Shown: one piece after another, positions 4,674-5,228 of the stretch
Numbering within the stretch: position 1 is the stretch's first letter
Layout of the letters: each line of letters starts with the position of its first letter
Source: an uncultured Ruminococcus sp.
GTDB lineage: Bacteria > Bacillota > Clostridia > Oscillospirales > Acutalibacteraceae
Length of the DNA stretch: 5,228 bases
NCBI GenBank assembly: GCA_945632055.1
Contig: CALZCU010000098.1
Span: forward strand, 1-5,228
Direction: 5' to 3'
The notes under the pieces: generated by a model
What the model saw: only the letters and a program-made list of their open reading frames with translations
Told to the model about the DNA's origin: nothing
The model's database searches: none
Position numbers and translations under genes: made by a program

Positions 4674-5228
4674 GGTTAATAATACACTCCTTCAAAATTT
4701 GTTCTAAATCAATTTGTTGTTCGGTTGTCAAGTCAAGCAGGCTCAACTGCAACGGCTTGTTTCTCTGCCTTTCATACATATCGTAGTTGCTGATTAGCAG
4801 TTCAGGGAATTGCTCGCCTGCGTTGATTCGCTGTTTCATATTGTGAAGCCTTGTGAAATCAAAGAATGAATAACCGTCATATAACTCTCTGATTTCCTCA
4901 CAATCGTTGTATGATACAAGCCATTTACCCTTTGAATTTGCAAGTGTGTTTTTCAGCCTCATATGGTCGTCCCAAGTGAAACCACATTGATAAACATACT
5001 CGCTTGAAAAATAAGGCGGATCGCAGTAGAAAAAGGCATTTTCTCGGTCGTAATGCTTGATTAATACCTCAAAATCCTGATTTTCAATCACAGTATTTTC
5101 AAGCCGTTTTCCGACTTGCTCTATCAGTTGAAAAAGGCTCACTACTGAAAAGGGCTGACAGGCAAAGGATTTGCCTCCGCTTGAATAGCTGTATCGTAAG
5201 AGTTTGAGAAACATTACTGCTCTGCGCA
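4663..5228 (-). CDS. DNA adenine methylase, D12/Dam class, C-terminal part (5' end outside window)
   Basis: Transfers a methyl group from S-adenosylmethionine to the N6 of adenine in DNA. The frame stays open to the right edge: codons before the internal ATG at 5214 read RRAVMFLKLLRYSYSS, the typical region of the family, so that ATG is not the true start. Counting from that Met, the catalytic motif IV DPPYF is at 65-69 (DPPY at 5011-5022). It is followed by the family features FTWDDHMRLKNTL (79-91), WLVSYNDCEEIRELY (98-112) and the QRINAGEQFPELLISNY region (128-144). The N-terminal SAM-binding FxGxG motif must lie beyond the window. The last about 35 residues (PLQLSLLDLTTEQQIDLE...) are a short tail. 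On mobile elements such solitary methylases commonly protect DNA from host restriction or mark the element; no partner endonuclease is visible here. The recognition site cannot be read. Confidence 0.9.
   Translation of the reverse strand, partial: RRAVMFLKLLRYSYSSGGKSFACQPFSVVSLFQLIEQVGKRLENTVIENQDFEVLIKHYDRENAFFYCDPPYFSSEYVYQCGFTWDDHMRLKNTLANSKGKWLVSYNDCEEIRELYDGYSFFDFTRLHNMKQRINAGEQFPELLISNYDMYERQRNKPLQLSLLDLTTEQQIDLEQILKECIINHGK

Overview
All eight protein genes in this window lie on the minus strand, so the layout is described in their direction of transcription, from high to low coordinate. Coding density, SpoVG- and AbrB-type regulators, a thioester/Cna-B surface protein with a Gram-positive secretion signal, strong AGGAGG-type ribosome sites and moderate GC (low to mid 40s % in most genes) suggest a low-GC Gram-positive of the Clostridia type, such as a gut Ruminococcus/Eubacterium relative. 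The combination of DNA adenine methylase, AbrB-like proteins, SpoVG and a Cna-B/thioester adhesin is what I would expect in the accessory part of an integrative conjugative element of the Tn1549-like kind. No relaxase, integrase or type IV secretion gene is present here, so the element assignment is an inference from neighbourhood.

Region 1 (5228 down to 3757) is a tight four-gene operon. It holds the C-terminal part of a D12-class DNA adenine methylase, a 70-residue protein that looks like an AbrB hairpin with a cysteine-cluster tail, a 95-residue AbrB/MazE-type protein, and a SpoVG-family protein. The first three genes overlap end to start (11 bp, then 1 bp) and SpoVG follows after 18 bp. 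This looks like a DNA-modification and regulatory block.

Region 2 (3750 down to 3123) is a single AT-rich gene (about 33% GC by hand count) for a one-pass membrane protein resembling the DUF4760 family. It has its own near-consensus promoter starting 7 bp past the spoVG stop, with dyad symmetries in and just downstream of the promoter. It reads as a separately acquired cargo gene, and exclusion or anti-phage function is possible but unproven.

Region 3 (3047 down to 1) encodes envelope proteins. A promoter at 3020-3047 drives a lipoprotein with a long Ser/Thr-rich linker and a small Cys-containing C-terminal domain. Then come a 198-residue two-part cytosolic protein of a type I associate with conjugative elements but cannot name, and the N-terminal 508 residues of a secreted thioester-domain/Cna-B adhesin that runs off the left edge. 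Both junctions in this group have the same layout: an intrinsic-terminator-like hairpin with a T-run that abuts the Shine-Dalgarno site of the next gene. Expression of the last two genes may therefore depend on read-through.

Two computed reading frames were shortened. In the lipoprotein and the 198-residue protein, a longer TTG start would put the Shine-Dalgarno sequence inside the coding region.
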